From the NCBI GenBank assembly GCA_018398815.1, contig CM031604.1, forward strand, positions 50,582,305 through 50,646,304: a stretch of DNA of 64,000 nucleotides, in the 5' to 3' direction. Origin of the DNA: Conus ventricosus. Lineage: Eukaryota > Mollusca > Gastropoda > Neogastropoda > Conidae. The notes under the pieces are model-generated. The model worked only from the letters and a program-made list of their open reading frames with translations, did no database searches and was not told the DNA's origin. The position numbers were made by a program, and so were the translations under genes. Positions within the stretch are counted from its first letter, which is position 1. Each line of letters begins with the position of its first letter. Positions 10,155 to 22,091 of the stretch are shown here, piece after piece.

Positions 10155-11895
10155 ATGGGTAAAAGAAAAGGGTCTTATAGACCCAAGAAGCGTGTGCCAC
10201 CACAAAAGAGGAAAAAACAAGAGGAAGGAGCTATCAAAGGTGATGTTTCCACCGAAAATCAGCCGTCTACATCGTCCGCAAGTGTGTCGTTTGCTAGGCC
10301 ATGTGCTTCACGCGAAAAACTCACTGACTCGCTCACAGTAGAGTTTGATAAAGATGATGAATTTTCTGGATATCGCTTTGTTGATTGTGAGCTATTAGTT
10401 CAATTCATTGGAAAGCTTTTGTGTCCAGACTGCAAAAAGCCATTGGGGGAAAGTAGGCTTTTCTCAGTGAACGAAGACAGGATTGACTTAGCCTCTTTGT
10501 TTCCAATGTGGGTGCAAATCTTCTGTCAGGTTTGCTACTTCCAAAGCTGTGAATAAAGTATATGAGGTAAATAGGAGATTTGCTCTTTCTATCTTTGCAA
10601 TTGGTAGGAACCAAGCACAGGGAAAAAGATTTCTAGGCAATATGAATATTCCCTGTGCACTAAACAATAAGACCTGGGCTAACCACCGCAATATGATAGC
10701 AAAGGCCTCTGAGTCTGTGGCAGAGAGAAGCAAACATGTTGCTGCTGATGAAGCAAGGGAGGCCTATGGGGGTAGGGATATCACTGTCTCGGGTGATGGA
10801 CATACCAGCGGAGGGGTTTCAGTCCAAAAATGGGGTAGTGACTGTGCTGTCTGTGAATGGGAAAAAGTCAAAAGTGCTTGATTGTGAGGTGTTGTCCAAC
10901 CACTGTGATGGATGCAAAAAGAATGAAAAAAAGAAAGGGGGTCAGACTTAGAGAGGTGGAGAGCTAATCATGAAGACAAGGGTGAGTGTGACAAAAACCA
11001 CACTGGATCAGCTGCTGCGATGGAGCCGACTGGTGCTGTCAGAGTGTTCTCACGTTCAGAGGAGAAATATGACTTGCGGTATATCAACTTTTAGGGGATG
11101 GGACAGCAAAACATACTCTACTTTGAAGTCTGAAGCTTTATATCAAGATGTAACTGTAGCCAAGCTGGAATGTTGTGGACATGTGCAGAAAAGAATGGCA
11201 GGCAGCTCACAAACAAAGTGAATGAGCTGAAAAAACAAAGTTTTGTTCATGAGGGTAGGACAGTCAGGGGATTGGGGGTCAAAACAAGCTGACAAAAAAG
11301 GCTATTCTAAAGATTCAGGGACACTATGGGGCAGCTATCAGAAGGAATGTAGGGAATCTAGATAAAATGAAGCAGGAAATTTGGGCCATCTTCCAGCATA
11401 GGAACAGGCAGCATGATAATTGTGGTGACTGGTGCCCCTCCAAGACTGGCCGAGGCGACCCTAACCAGAATGCCTTTCCTGATTTTGTGTGTGAGGCCAT
11501 AAGACCAGTGTTTGAAACACTCACTCATGATAGTCTGCTGGAGAGGTGTCTGCATGGGGAAGCCAGAACACCAATGAGAGCTTCCACAACCTGATCTGGG
11601 AGCGGTGCCCTAAAACCACCTTTGTCGGACGCAAAAGACTGAGATTAGCTGTTGCTGATGCCACCATAGTGTATAATGATGGAGAAATGGGCAGACTGGA
11701 CATTTTCCACTATCTTGGCATGGAACCTGGACTCTGGACAAAACAGTGCTTTTCTCAGCTGGACAGAAAGAGGGTGGCAGGGGGCAGATACAAGCAAGTG
11801 AGGCAAAGCAGTTCGCTCGCCGTCACCGGGCGCTCATGGCAGCAGAGAAAGGGGATAAACCAGAGGAGTACTACTTAGCTGGAGGACATGAATAG
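10155..11895 (+). pseudogene. Mutator-like (MULE) transposase, frameshifted
   Basis: The frame opens at an ATG at 10155 with a basic tail (KRKGSYRPKKR). A CPDCKKPLGESR zinc-binding segment follows and, after a frame change near 10500, FQCGCKSS and YEVNRRFALSIFAIGR, a signature of the animal Mutator-like transposase domain. Next come ISVSGDG-type (SGDGHTSGG, first Asp), NGKKSKVLDCEVLSNHCDGC, DSKTYSTLKSEA (second Asp box) and ECCGHVQKRM. The C-terminal half includes QNTNESFHNLIWERCPK, where the catalytic Glu is expected, and ends at a TAG near 11895. At least five frame changes or stops separate these blocks, so the gene is dead. A live enzyme would cut and paste the element by DDE chemistry. 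It is an insertion in a TSP1-gene intron, on the opposite strand. Confidence 0.85.
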
Positions 11896-13640
11896 CTTGG
11901 TGAGTGCAAAAACATCAAAACCATGCACCAATTTGTGAGGGATAAGTTATTTTGAAGGTTATTTTCACAGAGAACTGAGTGTAAACATGTAATCTAAACT
12001 TTAAACCTGATTTTCTCAAAACGCGATTTTGAACAAGTAAGCAAATGCTTTACAACATATCTAAAAAACTAATAATCAGATTGCAATAAAATTTTGCACA
12101 CTGTTTTAAAATACTATCAGCTACATTTTGATGGAAGGTTTTGGAGATTAGGGGGCTGTATATACTTTTTTATGTTTTCACATTTTATGTAATTTTTTAG
12201 ACCATCAAAATTCCAAGTTTTAAAAAAAATGCCTTATCCCTCCCAACACACTGTTAAATGTTCACTAACCAATGTGTGTGCTAAGTTTTATACTAATTGC
12301 ATGATAACTCTTTCCATAATCTTGCAGACTCTGAGACACCCGTTTTTCCAACTTTCGGAATTGGGTACTGGCTTAAAAACTTATTTTCTACAAGAAGACT
12401 CCAACTATTATTTAATTTGTAAACATAAATGGAATGAGCAAGGTTTGAACTATAGCTGAGCCAATTTTTATTAAGATTGGTTGATATTTAGTGATAAAAC
12501 CCCAGCAGGAAAAGTATTTGCTTGGACACCCAAGTGTGCGAAAACCCCATCCTTTCAGCCGATGTCATAGAAGTAATGAAATCCTGTCGTAACACACCAT
12601 GTGTGACCAGGTTCAACACCACTCCCGACCTCTTTACACAACACCCCTGCTTTAGTTACACTCCATTAAAACCACACAGGGTCTTAGGGCTGACAACTGT
12701 AAGGGAAACGGGTCTCATTCCGAAAGAAAAGTACGAACATCAACACAGAAATTAATGCCATTGCAACTGAACCACCGCCATCCTTCGGCAGATTAAAAAC
12801 TTGGTTATACTGACAGCGCCAGCTCTCCTGCTTTATCTTTAACTCCAACTTTTCAAAAAGGAAAAAAAACAAACACATTTAAGTCTAACAAATACAGGGT
12901 CAAACAGACACGACAGAATGGACAGCTGGTGTCTTTGACAGTGTGTACAGTCTCACTAATTCACACCCAGAAAATCTGGCAATTAATAGATACAAAATAT
13001 ACCTTTTGATCCCACGCTTCGACAATTACACTCCCGTAACCACACAAATCCTACCCACAGCATCAATCCGACTAGCACGTATGCCGCATATGGAACACAT
13101 TAAAACAACAACAACTAGGAAACATCCTAAAAAAAAAAAGATGTTTTGGCCTTGTCATATACCCTTTACCTGACAGGCACATAGAAACTGAAAAAATGAA
13201 CAAACACGAATTACCAGTTATTCAAGACTAGTCATCACCGTTTTTTAAGTCACAGAGAACTAACAACAGATCGGAAACATAAGTAATCTTGGCATGTGAT
13301 ATTGAAATTCTGCCCATAGGAAAAAGTTTGAGTGGAGAATGGACAACAAAAACAAAAACAAAATGGAATCAAATAAAACGAAATGAAAGAAGTCAGTGTG
13401 GCAGAAAAGAGCAAACTTCTAAAAAAAAATTCCTGAAGGTGTGGATACAATGTGTACTGTGAGCACAACCGACATGCAGACACCACCCCTAATTACTCAA
13501 GGACGACTAACCAGCTGTATGTGCAACCCTAAGTTCTGTAGCTGCACTCAGCTGCCATTGCTACCATGCCATATGACGCCCCCAGCCACGCCACAACAGC
13601 CATCCAGCCCTCTTCCCTCTCCCTCTCTCTGTACACTCAC
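11896..13640. other. Intron sequence, AT-rich, no recognised gene
   Basis: The first 350 bp may be the 3' flank of the Mutator-like element. Beyond that there is AT-rich DNA with small A runs. No exon with splice borders and a recognisable domain was found. Confidence 0.45.
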
Positions 13641-13814
13641 TGGGACAAGGTCTGGCACTGGAACAATGGGTCGTCTGAACAGATTTCCCCACACACTCCT
13701 TCCCCCCATGGAGAGGCCGGGGACTGTTGCACGCGCGGGTGCGCGTGCGCACGCCTCTTCCACACGTGGCTGTACACTGTGACCAGCTGGACCACAACGA
13801 CCAGCCGCCATTCT
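13641..13814 (-). CDS. TSP1 domain exon (fourth TSP1)
   Basis: The acceptor GGTTTCAG and the donor CCCA|GTGAGT bound a 174 bp, phase 1-1 exon. The product reads NGGWSLWSSWSQCTATCGRG and then VRTRTRACNSPRPLHGGKEC, ending in THC...RPCP. All six TSP1 cysteines are present. WxxWxxW-type tryptophans (C-mannosylation pattern) and C-T-A-T-C-G, which fits the POFUT2 O-fucose consensus C-x-x-S/T-C-G, are visible. The R-x-R-x-R strand is canonical. A longer overlapping open frame here is a shadow in another phase. Confidence 0.93.
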
Positions 13815-14143
13815 CTGAAACCCGAGTGGAGAGAGAGAGATAAGATAAGACACAATTCTTAATTGACTAGTGTAATAGACAAATACTGATGCGCTGTTTA
13901 CATCCAGTCCACGCCCTGAGTAGGGACTACGATGTGCAGTAATATGAAATAATGTATGAACACAAACAAAACCAACAACAACGGTCATGTATTCATAATG
14001 CAACATCAAATAAAACAAAATGAGAAAACAAAGGAAAAAATGAGGGGGAAAGAAGAGGTGTGGGGTGGGAGGCATATATACATGTGTTATAATGGACAAC
14101 AATCAGCATGTATAAAACAGAAAATAAAATGAGTATGACCAAG

Positions 14144-14182
<39 letters not shown>

Positions 14183-14366
14183 GGAGGGGGGGGGGGGAGG
14201 GTATGAAAACACGTCATCATCAAGCACTCGGCCAGAAAGAAAAGTTCGTAGGAAGGGAGAAATCAGAAGTAAGAGTTCGTGATCTTTAGATCAAGGTCGG
14301 AATTGGGAGCTTTATCGAAAGCCAGTAGTTCACCGGTGAAGTTGCTGTACTTGAAGCCTCAGAGAG

Positions 14367-14407
<41 letters not shown>

Positions 14408-14525
14408 AATTATCCTTTTGGCTTTCTCATTTTTCTTCTCTGTTAGCTCCAGGAGGAGTTATTTGAGTGCCACACTGAAACACTTCAGTTTCCTCAACCT
14501 CTGTCGGTCATGTGCCAAGACTCAG

Positions 14526-14577
<52 letters not shown>

Positions 14578-15017
14578 ATCAGTTACCTCAAGTTCTATCG
14601 GTCATGAGCCAAGACTCAGCTATGTATCGTTGCCTAGGTTGTTTTCCATGTTCTCACACTGTTGTTTGATCTAGTTTTCTTTCGCATTTTTTCATTTGCT
14701 GACCGATTTCCTTGCTCATAAAGCTTTTTTCTCTCCTTTGGTCGTGGGGTTCAAGTCCCTTCAGGTGAAACAATCTCAAAAATACTGCTTCTGATCTGTG
14801 GCTTTGATTTTCATCGGCTTATTCCAAGAAATTTTACAGGTTGAAAATGTGAAGCCTTCGAGGTCATCTAGCACTAGTAATCAATCTCAAATATATACCA
14901 ATGTAAACTTTGCATATCATGAGCAGTAAGCTACTTCTATAAATGAAGAAACTTGCTTTTTATCGCACACGTATACACGCACGCACAAACATACAAGCAT
15001 ACACATGCAAAACTCAC
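13815..15017. other. Intron with microsatellites
   Basis: (AC)n at about 14143-14180, a G tract just after it, (AG)n at about 14358-14402 and (GT)n at about 14528-14576. No other feature was recognised. Confidence 0.6.
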
Positions 15018-15188
15018 GTGGGCACTTGACCAGTTCACACTTTCGGGTCAGGATGGGGTTCCCCGTGCAGTCACGACCCCCGTAGACAGGGGCGGGGCTG
15101 TCACACGAACGCACGCGACGTCTGACCCCCGACCCGCACGAGGCGCTGCACGGGGTGAACTCTGACCAGTCTCCCCAGGCCCCGTCCA
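15018..15188 (-). CDS. TSP1 domain exon (third TSP1)
   Basis: The acceptor CAATGCAG and the donor CCAC|GTGAGT give a 171 bp, phase 1-1 exon. Joined to the previous exon it starts VDGAWGDWSEFTPCSASCGS. The core continues RRRVRSCDSPAPVYGGRDC and closes with RKCELVKCP. Six cysteines, the WxxW spacing and the C-S-A-S-C-G fucosylation-type motif are all present, so this is a complete domain. Confidence 0.94.
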
Positions 15189-15237
15189 CTGCATTGACCA
15201 TGACCACACATTAAACACGACTATCACTGTGTGCATT

Positions 15238-15305
<68 letters not shown>

Positions 15306-15530
15306 GAGAGAGATAGATACGGATACGGATATTTATCAACTAATAGGCCACTGCTCCTAATGAAGGGGTGCAGCTGAAAAATCATTCTAAACTATTATAT
15401 TTCCAATTGTTCAAAATTAATACATCAAGATAACAAACCAATCGTAACTTAAAACTCAGAGACAGAGAGAGAGAGAGAGAACGAGAGAGACAGACAGGCA
15501 GGCAGACATAGAGAGGGGGCAGGGGCTGAC
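15189..15530. other. Intron with long (AG)n tract
   Basis: A (GA)n run at about 15240-15314 dominates this 342 bp intron. A shorter interrupted (GA)n sits at 15461-15492, close to the donor side of the neighbouring exon. Confidence 0.75.
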
Positions 15531-15701
15531 CAGGGCAGGGCTGGTCATTGCAGTCTTGGCTCTCCGCGGCAGGGCCCGGGCAGGTCTTGCCCTCGTAGGC
15601 CGGGGGCGGGTAGTTGCACTTGCGCTGCCGCTTGCGGGTCCCCCCGTCACACGACTGCGAGCAGGGCTGCCATGGAAACCAAGGCCCCCAGTTCCCGTCC
15701 A
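15531..15701 (-). CDS. TSP1 domain exon (second TSP1)
   Basis: The acceptor TGTCTGTGCAG and the donor CCTG|GTCAGC give a 171 bp, phase 1-1 exon. The product starts VDGNWGPWFPWQPCSQSC, continues TRKRQRKCNYPPPAYEGKTC and closes with SQDCNDQPCP. Six cysteines and three spaced tryptophans are present. The Gly that normally follows C2 is replaced by Asp (CSQSCDGG), so the O-fucose consensus is weaker. The donor GTCAGC is the least canonical in the gene. Confidence 0.93.
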
Positions 15702-16340
15702 CTGCACAGACAAAACAACAAGGGGTGGTGGTGAGGAGGTGGGAGGTGGGATAAAGCATCAGATTAAAAAAAAAAAAAATCAGACACCTACACATAGGCG
15801 AACACACACACGCGCGCGCGCACTCACACACAAACACGCACGCACGCACACGCGCGCGCACACACACACGCACGTACTCACGCACACTGAGAGTGGGAAA
15901 GAGGGGGAGAGAGAGAGCACGCACGCACGCACGGAGGACGAGGGGAAGAAACCGAACTTTGGGCGCATCCGACAGAGTAAACCAAGTGGTTTTCTTCTTA
16001 AATTATTCATAAACAACACGAAGCCAACAGTCTTTACCAAACCGATTAAATAAGAAAATAAATGAGCATTAAGATATGTCTATTATAAAATTTCAGTTTC
16101 CGTTTGTTTTATCAAGGAGGCGTCACTGCGTGCAGACTAGTCCATATACGCTACACCGCATCCGCTAAGCTTTGAGACCACACTACGCATGATTTGAAGC
16201 TGATGGATAAATGAATTAACAACAAAGATGAGACAATTGAAGAAGAGGGTCGACCTCGGCTACGACTCAGCGGATGTCTGACCTACGCATCAGCCCAACG
16301 TGCTGGTCAGACCTTGAGTGCCTACCAACCATTTTTTTCT

Positions 16341-16405
<65 letters not shown>

Positions 16406-16464
16406 TGGATGTACACGTGTGTGTACGATGTGTGGGCATGGGCCCATGTGTGTGCATGGGCGCA

Positions 16465-16499
<35 letters not shown>

Positions 16500-16538
16500 A
16501 CGTGTGTGTGTGTGTGTGTGCACGTGTGTGTGTGTGTG

Positions 16539-16569
<31 letters not shown>

Positions 16570-16614
16570 CGTGCGTGTGCCTGCATGTATGTGCGCGTGT
16601 GTGTGCGTGTGCAG

Positions 16615-16667
<53 letters not shown>

Positions 16668-16745
16668 TTGTGGGTTTGTGTGAGCACATGTATCTGCATA
16701 AAGGCTGTATGTGTACACATCTGTGTGTATGTGTGTGTGTTTGTA

Positions 16746-16786
<41 letters not shown>

Positions 16787-16948
16787 ATTTGTGCGCTTAT
16801 GTGTATGCGTGTGTGTGCGCGCGTGTGTCGGTGTGGACGTGCAGATTCACACATGTGTATATGAGTGTGGGCAAGAGCTAGCGAACGTACGCGCACACGT
16901 TCGTGTGTGTGTGTGCGTGCACGCGCGCGCGCGCGCGCGCGCGCGTGC

Positions 16949-16993
<45 letters not shown>

Positions 16994-17137
16994 GTGACTG
17001 CGTGCGTGAATGTTCAGAAGATGACTTAGGAACAAGACCATTAAATACAGCATATAAGTGCTCGCGCGCACATACGCATACACATAACAATAAGAACAAC
17101 AACTCCTCCCCATCAAACACATCCCACGCACACACTC

Positions 17138-17177
<40 letters not shown>

Positions 17178-17180
17178 CAC

Positions 17181-17272
<92 letters not shown>

Positions 17273-17364
17273 GCGCGCACACACACACACTCTCACACAC
17301 CAACGCTTCCACACACATGTCTGTAGACTCTTTAATTAACACGCTGGCATTACCCCACTGATGA

Positions 17365-17396
<32 letters not shown>

Positions 17397-17603
17397 ACAC
17401 ACATACACTCACTCACTCTCTCCCCCCCACACACACACACACAAACGCTTGCACACTCATGATGTCCATGGACACTGCACCATTTAAATGCTACTGCTGT
17501 CTGTTGCTGGTTGAGGAGGGGTGGGGGTGGGGGGCTTTACACCGCTTCCGCCACTGTCCGGCAGGAAGGAGGGAGGACAGGACGCGGACAGAACCACCAC
17601 AGT
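15702..17603. other. Intron dominated by a kilobase of GT/CG/AC simple sequence
   Basis: From about 16342 to 16991 the plus strand is almost pure (GT)n with interspersed CG, including an uninterrupted (CG)n run near 16921-16945. From about 17143 to 17291 it is (AC)n with CG patches, and (AC)n resumes to about 17450. The GT and AC blocks are complementary, so the strand could fold back on itself. Alternating purine-pyrimidine tracts of this kind favour left-handed (Z) DNA. Very long His/Thr or Val/Cys frames across it are artefacts of the repeat. Confidence 0.85.
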
Positions 17604-17690
17604 GGACCTACCTGAGCCGAACATAGGACCTACCTGAGCCGAACATAGGACCTACCTGAGCCGAACATAGGACCTACCTGAGCAGAAGAG
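17604..17690 (-). repeat. 22 bp tandem repeat that multiplies the 5' splice donor
   Basis: Four copies of a 22 bp unit (plus strand begins GGACCTACCTGAGCCGAACA) start at 17604, 17626, 17648 and 17670. The fourth overlaps the end of the adjacent exon. On the transcript strand each copy contains CAG|GTAGGT, so the true donor (GT at 17677-17676) is followed by three further near-identical donors at 17655, 17633 and 17611. Confidence 0.9.
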
Positions 17691-17766
17691 CTTGATCATA
17701 CATGGCCTGGACATGACGTTCTCGTAGTCGTTCTTGTCACAGCCGTCACAGATCTTGAACCTCGAC
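17678..17766 (-). CDS. Second half of the first TSP1 domain
   Basis: The acceptor CTCTTGACAG and the donor CTCAG|GTAGGT bound an 89 bp exon that enters in phase 2 and leaves in phase 1. It encodes SRFKICDGCDKNDYENVMSR followed by PCMIKLFCS. Alone it resembles nothing, but it completes the half domain at 22158-22092: together they give CGAGWRSRFKIC and all six cysteines. The C3-C4 loop is very short (C-D-G-C), an atypical TSP1 variant. It lies immediately 5' of a repeated donor array. Confidence 0.85.
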
Positions 17767-17932
17767 CTGTCAAGAGCAGACAGAGTACGTCGGTTGAGAA
17801 ATTCAAAACAGATGAGAGATGAAAAGAAGGATGAAAAACTAACACGAAGGTATGTTGTTCCTTTCCCTTTGGACCACAGGAATTTAGGATCGAATAAAGA
17901 ACAAACACTGCACATTAAATGAATAATCCTTC

Positions 17933-17986
<54 letters not shown>

Positions 17987-18009
17987 CCTACTCATCATCT
18001 CGCTGTTCT
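17767..18009. other. Intron segment with (GT)n
   Basis: A (GT)n tract spans about 17935-17985. Otherwise unremarkable. Confidence 0.6.
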
Positions 18010-20795
18010 TGTGTTCGTCAGTGATAACATTCGTATGGTAAAATGCCTTCCATTTCAGTGCCCAAACTCACCTATTTGTGACAAGTCATTAAACCGACTT
18101 CCACCACCACTCGACCATCCACCCAAAAATCATTTAAGTAATACACCTAAGAACTCTCTCAACAGTCTATTTAAGGACTCTTTCGGTAATCTGCTCAAGA
18201 ATACTCTCGGTAATCTACACGACAACCCTCTTGTCAATCTACTGATGGACTCTCGTCCCAATTCTAGTGAAATTTACCCCAGACCTCTCTCGACAATCTT
18301 CTTCAATGACGCTCTGGGCAGTCATCCAAAGAACTCTGCAATCTACCCTGAGACCGTCTTGTCCATCTACCCAATGACTCGCTCGGCTTCCGCTCCAAGA
18401 TTCGCTCGGCAATTATTGTACTAAAAATATTTAAAAAACCTTTCTGCTCAAGGACTCGCTCGTAAACTCACCCAAGGACTTCCCAAACCATCTACCCTAT
18501 GACTGACTTGCCTTTCGACCCAAATAATTCACCTGGCTATCTATCCAATGACTCACTTAGCTATCTATCCAACGACGCACTTAGCTATCTATCCAATAAC
18601 TCACTTAGCTATCTATCCAATGACTCACTTAGCTATCTATCCAATGACTCACTTAGCTATCTATCCAATGACTCACTTGGCCATCTATCCAATGACTCAC
18701 TTGGTTATCTATCCAATGACTCACTTGGCTATGTATCCAATGACTCACTTAGCTATCTATCCAATGACTCACTTGGCTATGTATCCAATGACTCACTTAG
18801 CTATCTATCCAATGACTCACTTAGCTATCTATCCAATGACTCACTTGGCTATCTATCCAATGACTCACTTGGCTATGTATCCAATGACTCACTTGGCTAT
18901 CTATTCAATGGCTCCTGCGCCATCTACCCGATCACTTACTAGGCTTTCTCGCCAACGACTTGCTTGACTATCTAGGCAATCTATCCTATTCTCTAGGCAA
19001 TGCACCTAATAACTCTCGGAAAATCACCCAGGAACTCTTTGAGAACATACTCAAGCCTCAGGGCTCTCGCGGAAATCTACCGTACTCTCCCCTCACCCCA
19101 GAAATCTTCCGGCAATCCACCCAACATCTTTCTCTGCAGTCTACCGAAGAACTCTTTCCGCAGTCTATCCAAGAATTCTCTCAGCATTTTACCAAGAAAA
19201 CTTTCTGGACAGTCTAACCAAGAACTCTCTCGGCATTCTTCCCACGGAATATCTGGGCAATGCATCCGAGGATTCTCTCGGCAGTCTACTCGGGAACATT
19301 CCCAGAAATCTTACCAAGAACTCTCTCAACAATTTACACAAAAACTCTCCTGGCTGTCTACCCTAGAATTCTGCCGACAATGTACCCAAGGCCTCTCTCA
19401 ATGCCGGCAGTCTAAAGGTATGTTCGGCTGTCTACACAAGGACTCTCTCGGCATGTGCCCACGAAACTACTCGACAATGCAAAGATTCCCTTTGCTATTT
19501 ACCCAATGACTCGCTCGGAAATGTCAAGGACCCGCTCGGCAAACTAACCATGGACGCTCTCGGCAATCTGCTCAATGGCTCCCTTTGCGTCATCTCAACA
19601 ACTCGTTCTGCAATCTATCCAAGGACGCGCTGAGTATTCTACCTAATGACTCTTCTAGAAACCTACCCACGAACTACTTACCTTGGAAATCTACACAAGG
19701 TCTTCCTACTTGTCAGTTTATCGTCTTTGTTAATCTACTTTAGCTATTTTTTTGGCAAATCTTCTACTGACTCATGAGGACGAACCCAAGAACTCGCTGG
19801 ACAGTCTACCCAAGACGTCTCTCGCCAACAGACCCAGGACCCCTCTCGACAATCTAGCTTAGAGCTTTCTCGGCATTCCATCCGATGAATTTGTCGGTAA
19901 TCTATCCAGGAACTCTCTTGATAATCTACCCCAGGACTCTCTCGGCAATCTCATCCAAAGACTTTCACAGCACTGTACCCAAGAATACTCTCGACAATCT
20001 ACACAACGACTATGTCGGCTGTGTACACAAGGATTCTCTCGGCCCAAGAACGCTCTCGACAATCTACCCAAGAATTCTGTCGGCAATGTACCTAAAGACT
20101 CTCTGGAACCGAGAACTGCCACGGCAGTCTAATGAAGAACTCTCTAGGCAACCTTTTCAATCTACCCAAGGACGCCCTCAGATATCTCTTGTAACTCTCT
20201 CGGCATTTAAAGTCCCCTATAACTCTCTCGGCAATCAACTTAAAAACTCTTGATCTATCCAAGAATTCTACGCAATCTGATCAAGGACGATCTAGGCCCA
20301 AGATTTTCTCAGCAATCTACCAAAGAATCAATCTACTAACGAGCTCTTGACAATCTAAAACTCTTAATCTTCCAAAGGACTCTCCACAATCTACCCAAGA
20401 CAATCTACCTAAGAACTCTCGGCGGTCTAACCAATAACACTCTCGGCCCGAGGTATCCCTCAGCAACCTACCAGAGAACTCTCGAGAATTCTCGGCAATC
20501 TTACTAAGAACTTTCTCCGCCCAAGATATCTCTCAACAATATACTAAAGAACTCTAGACAGTCTACCTAAGAACTCTTGGCAATCTAACCAATAACGCTT
20601 CGGCCCGAGATTTCTCTCGGGAATCTACCCAAGAAATCTCGACTATCGAAGGACACCCTCGGCCCATCCATCTGTCTCCGACATCTTCCTAAAAACTCGC
20701 CACAGTCTGCCCCCAGACTCGGCAAACCAACCAAGGACTCTCTCCGCCAAAGAGCTCTCTCAGCAGAATTAAACCGGTCTATCCCGTCATCTGTC
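18010..20795. repeat. Decayed minisatellite block, 24-30 bp irregular units
   Basis: Nearly 2.8 kb consists of degenerate units built on CTCTCGGCAATCTACCCAAG-like phrases (variants AACTCTCTCGGCA, CTATCCAATGACTCACT). Spacing is mostly 24-30 bp with many indels. A homogeneous core (18533-18912) is embedded in it. The open frames that cross it encode only the repeat and are not supported as genes. It fills most of the intron that splits the first TSP1 domain. Confidence 0.85.
18533..18912. repeat. Homogeneous 24 bp minisatellite core, about 16 copies
   Basis: The unit is 24 bp and contains CTATCCAATGACTCACTT. Copies differ mainly at one or two positions (AGCTATCTAT, GGCTATCTAT, GGCTATGTAT). Because 24 is a multiple of three, the array is open in several frames and produces spurious 139-147 codon ORFs. 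Confidence 0.95.
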
Positions 20796-21721
20796 AAGGT
20801 CAGAAAAAGAGGATTTCCTGCAAAAAGGCAATGCCCACATTGTCAAAATTTATCTTCTATCATGTGTAGTGGATCCGATTAACAGCAGAACAGGTTCAGT
20901 TGCAGTGCAGGATGGATGTTTCGGCGTATGCCGCCTGGCACCTCAAGCTCCGTCTTCCTCGCAAACATGCACTGTGGTGTGTGTGTGTGTGGAAGGGGGG
21001 GGGGGGGGCGCGTGTGCACCTATGTGTGTGTGTGTGTGCGCGCGCGCGCGCGCGCGTGCGCGTGCGTGTGTGTGTGTGTGTGAGCGCGCGCGCGCGTGTG
21101 CGCGTGCCTTTGTAGTGAGTGTGCCTATACGCGCGCGTTTGTGCGAGTCTGAACGTGTGTGTGTGGAGGTGGGGTGGGGTGGGGCGAATTCGTGCGCTCA
21201 CGCGTGCGCGTGGATGGATTCTGACGTACAGCTGTGCATACGTAGTTCCCTGTAGTCCCTCTTGTACTCCTTGCGCGTACACGCAAGCGTGTTCGTCAAT
21301 GAATGACCATCTTTGCTTGAGCGAGTGGTTATAATCAAGTATGCCCATGTACTTTATATACCTCAGACAAGTACACATTCTCGAGAATGCACATCCAACA
21401 TCCTCAACGAATCTCCTCTTTAGTGTTCTTGACTCCTCATATTAATAATTATTTACATGTGTCGTTTCTGACTCACGTTAACAAAAGTTGTAAGAATACA
21501 TGTTTCTGTTTTCAAAGAGTACACCAGTTCTTAAAATATTTCCATGACTTTTACAAGACCATGCTGAAGTTGTCAGCCTTTCAACAACAACAACAAAAGA
21601 AAGAAAAGAAAAGCAACCAACGAAACAAAACGTTCTTGGGCGCGTACGAGTGCTGTTTAAGTACGTAAACGTGCGTGCGTGTTTGTTTGTGTGCGCGCGC
21701 GTGCCTGTGTACTTGTGCGTG

Positions 21722-21795
<74 letters not shown>

Positions 21796-22091
21796 ACAGA
21801 TAGAGAGAGAGTGTGTGTGTGTACGCGCCAACGTGTGTGCGTATGTGTGAGGGAAGGAGGCAGGGAAGTGGTGGGAAGGAGGGAGGAGGGGGAGAAGGAG
21901 GAATCAGAGAGAGCGAGAGAGACAGACAGACAGAAACGGACAGATAGACACAGAGACAGACCGAGACGATCAGAGAAAGAATTTTGTTAAACAAGTTTAA
22001 AGCAGCTCAAGGCAGGTTTCAATGGTCGTTTGAAAGTGGATGATATGAATTCGAACTACAGCACTATATCCGCCCTGTGTGGTTTTTCTAC
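20796..22091. other. Intron with (GT)n, (CG)n and (GA)n tracts
   Basis: Mixed GT/CG simple sequence lies at about 20978-21180 with a G run near 20996-21008. A long (GT)n tract spans about 21717-21793, followed by purine-rich GGGAAGGAGG and (GACA)n sequence to about 21965. No exon was recognised. Confidence 0.7.

Noticed and set aside
13548..14102. 184-codon minus-strand ORF overlapping a TSP1 exon
   Set aside because: It is a shadow in the wrong phase; the TSP1 frame at 13641-13814 has the cysteines, tryptophans and matching splice phases.
16267..17408. Very long Val/Cys and His/Thr ORFs (up to 227 codons)
   Set aside because: Dinucleotide repeat translations with no real coding signal.
18499..18967. 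139-147 codon ORFs of SLSYLSND or THLAIYPM repeats
   Set aside because: Product of the 24 bp minisatellite core; flanks are degenerate non-coding repeats.
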